Shown here: positions 5,256-5,414 of the stretch, in pieces | Position numbering within the stretch: the first letter of the stretch is position 1 | Layout of the letters: each line of letters starts with the position of its first letter | NCBI GenBank assembly: GCA_011048645.1 | Contig: DSDR01000296.1 | Span: 1 to 5,414, forward strand | Length of the DNA stretch: 5,414 nucleotides | Source: Phycisphaerales bacterium | GTDB taxonomy: Bacteria > Planctomycetota > Phycisphaerae > Sedimentisphaerales > Anaerohalosphaeraceae | Reading direction: 5' to 3' | Position numbers and translations under genes: made by a program | The notes under the pieces: generated by a model | Told to the model about the DNA's origin: nothing | Databases searched by the model: none | What the model saw: the letters and a program-made list of their open reading frames with translations, nothing else

Positions 5256-5414
5256 ATGGCCTTATTTTCTTATCAATCAGTGACTGAAGCCGGTCGGCTG
5301 ATGACCGGCACGGTGGAAGCGTCCGGCCCTGAACAGGCTGCGCAGATGCTTACGGAAATGCGTCTGCATGTCAACTCCATCGAAAAGGTCAAAGACAGAC
5401 CTCCGCAAACGCCG
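5256..5414 (+). CDS. gspF: GspF/PilC-type inner-membrane platform protein, N-terminal 53 residues only
   Basis: Seen: the frame is open from the ATG to the right edge, 53 codons, and runs off the window. The start MALFSYQSVTEAGRLMTGTV (1-20) followed by EASGPEQAAQMLTEMRLHV (21-39) matches the N-terminal pattern of GspF/PilC proteins: an aromatic-Tyr start, a Gly turn, a G-x-V strand, then an Ala-rich helix and a residue pattern leading to VNSIEK. Known role: a polytopic inner-membrane protein that couples the GspE/PilB ATPase to pseudopilin or pilin polymerisation. The conserved cytoplasmic domains and membrane helices lie beyond the window. It sits 17 nt after the exported-protein gene, in the same operon as the ATPase. 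As with the ATPase, GspF and PilC cannot be separated from this fragment. Confidence 0.8.
   Translation, partial: MALFSYQSVTEAGRLMTGTVEASGPEQAAQMLTEMRLHVNSIEKVKDRPPQTP

Overview
The window looks like a chromosomal stretch of a Gram-negative-type bacterium of moderate GC. It carries a polysaccharide chain-length (Wzz-type) inner-membrane protein, a UvrC nuclease and the start of a type II secretion / type IV pilus-type assembly operon. The short GspE, the exported helical protein with a pseudopilin-like tail inserted between gspE and gspF, and the protein style suggest Planctomycetota, perhaps Phycisphaerae. That placement is an inference from memory of such genomes and is not proven by the sequence.

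Layout. Positions 1-1119 (minus strand) are the first 373 codons of a Wzz-like co-polymerase; its frame stays open through the left edge. Positions 1120-1267 are a divergent control region. It holds a strong sigma-70-like promoter reading left, a consensus -10 box reading right just before uvrC, and a perfect 10-bp inverted repeat whose arms flank the left-reading promoter. Positions 1268-2626 encode a UvrC with both nuclease active sites and the four Fe-S cysteines intact, but ending before the usual C-terminal helix-hairpin-helix domain. Positions 2627-2807 are non-coding and rich in short inverted repeats, one of which could cover the gspE ribosome binding site. Positions 2808-3959 (GspE/PilB-type ATPase), 3979-5238 (unrecognised exported protein) and 5256-5414 (start of GspF/PilC) lie on the plus strand 19 and 17 nt apart, each with a ribosome binding site, and read as one operon.

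How the genes fit together. The ATPase and the GspF-type membrane platform are the cytoplasmic motor and inner-membrane base of a pseudopilus or pilus machine. The exported protein between them is the best candidate for something not yet described, because its position implies a role in that machine while no standard T2SS component matches it. UvrC (nucleotide excision repair) and the Wzz-like protein (surface polysaccharide) share a divergent intergenic region but not an obvious pathway. I see no tRNA, rRNA, CRISPR array, insertion sequence or phage gene.
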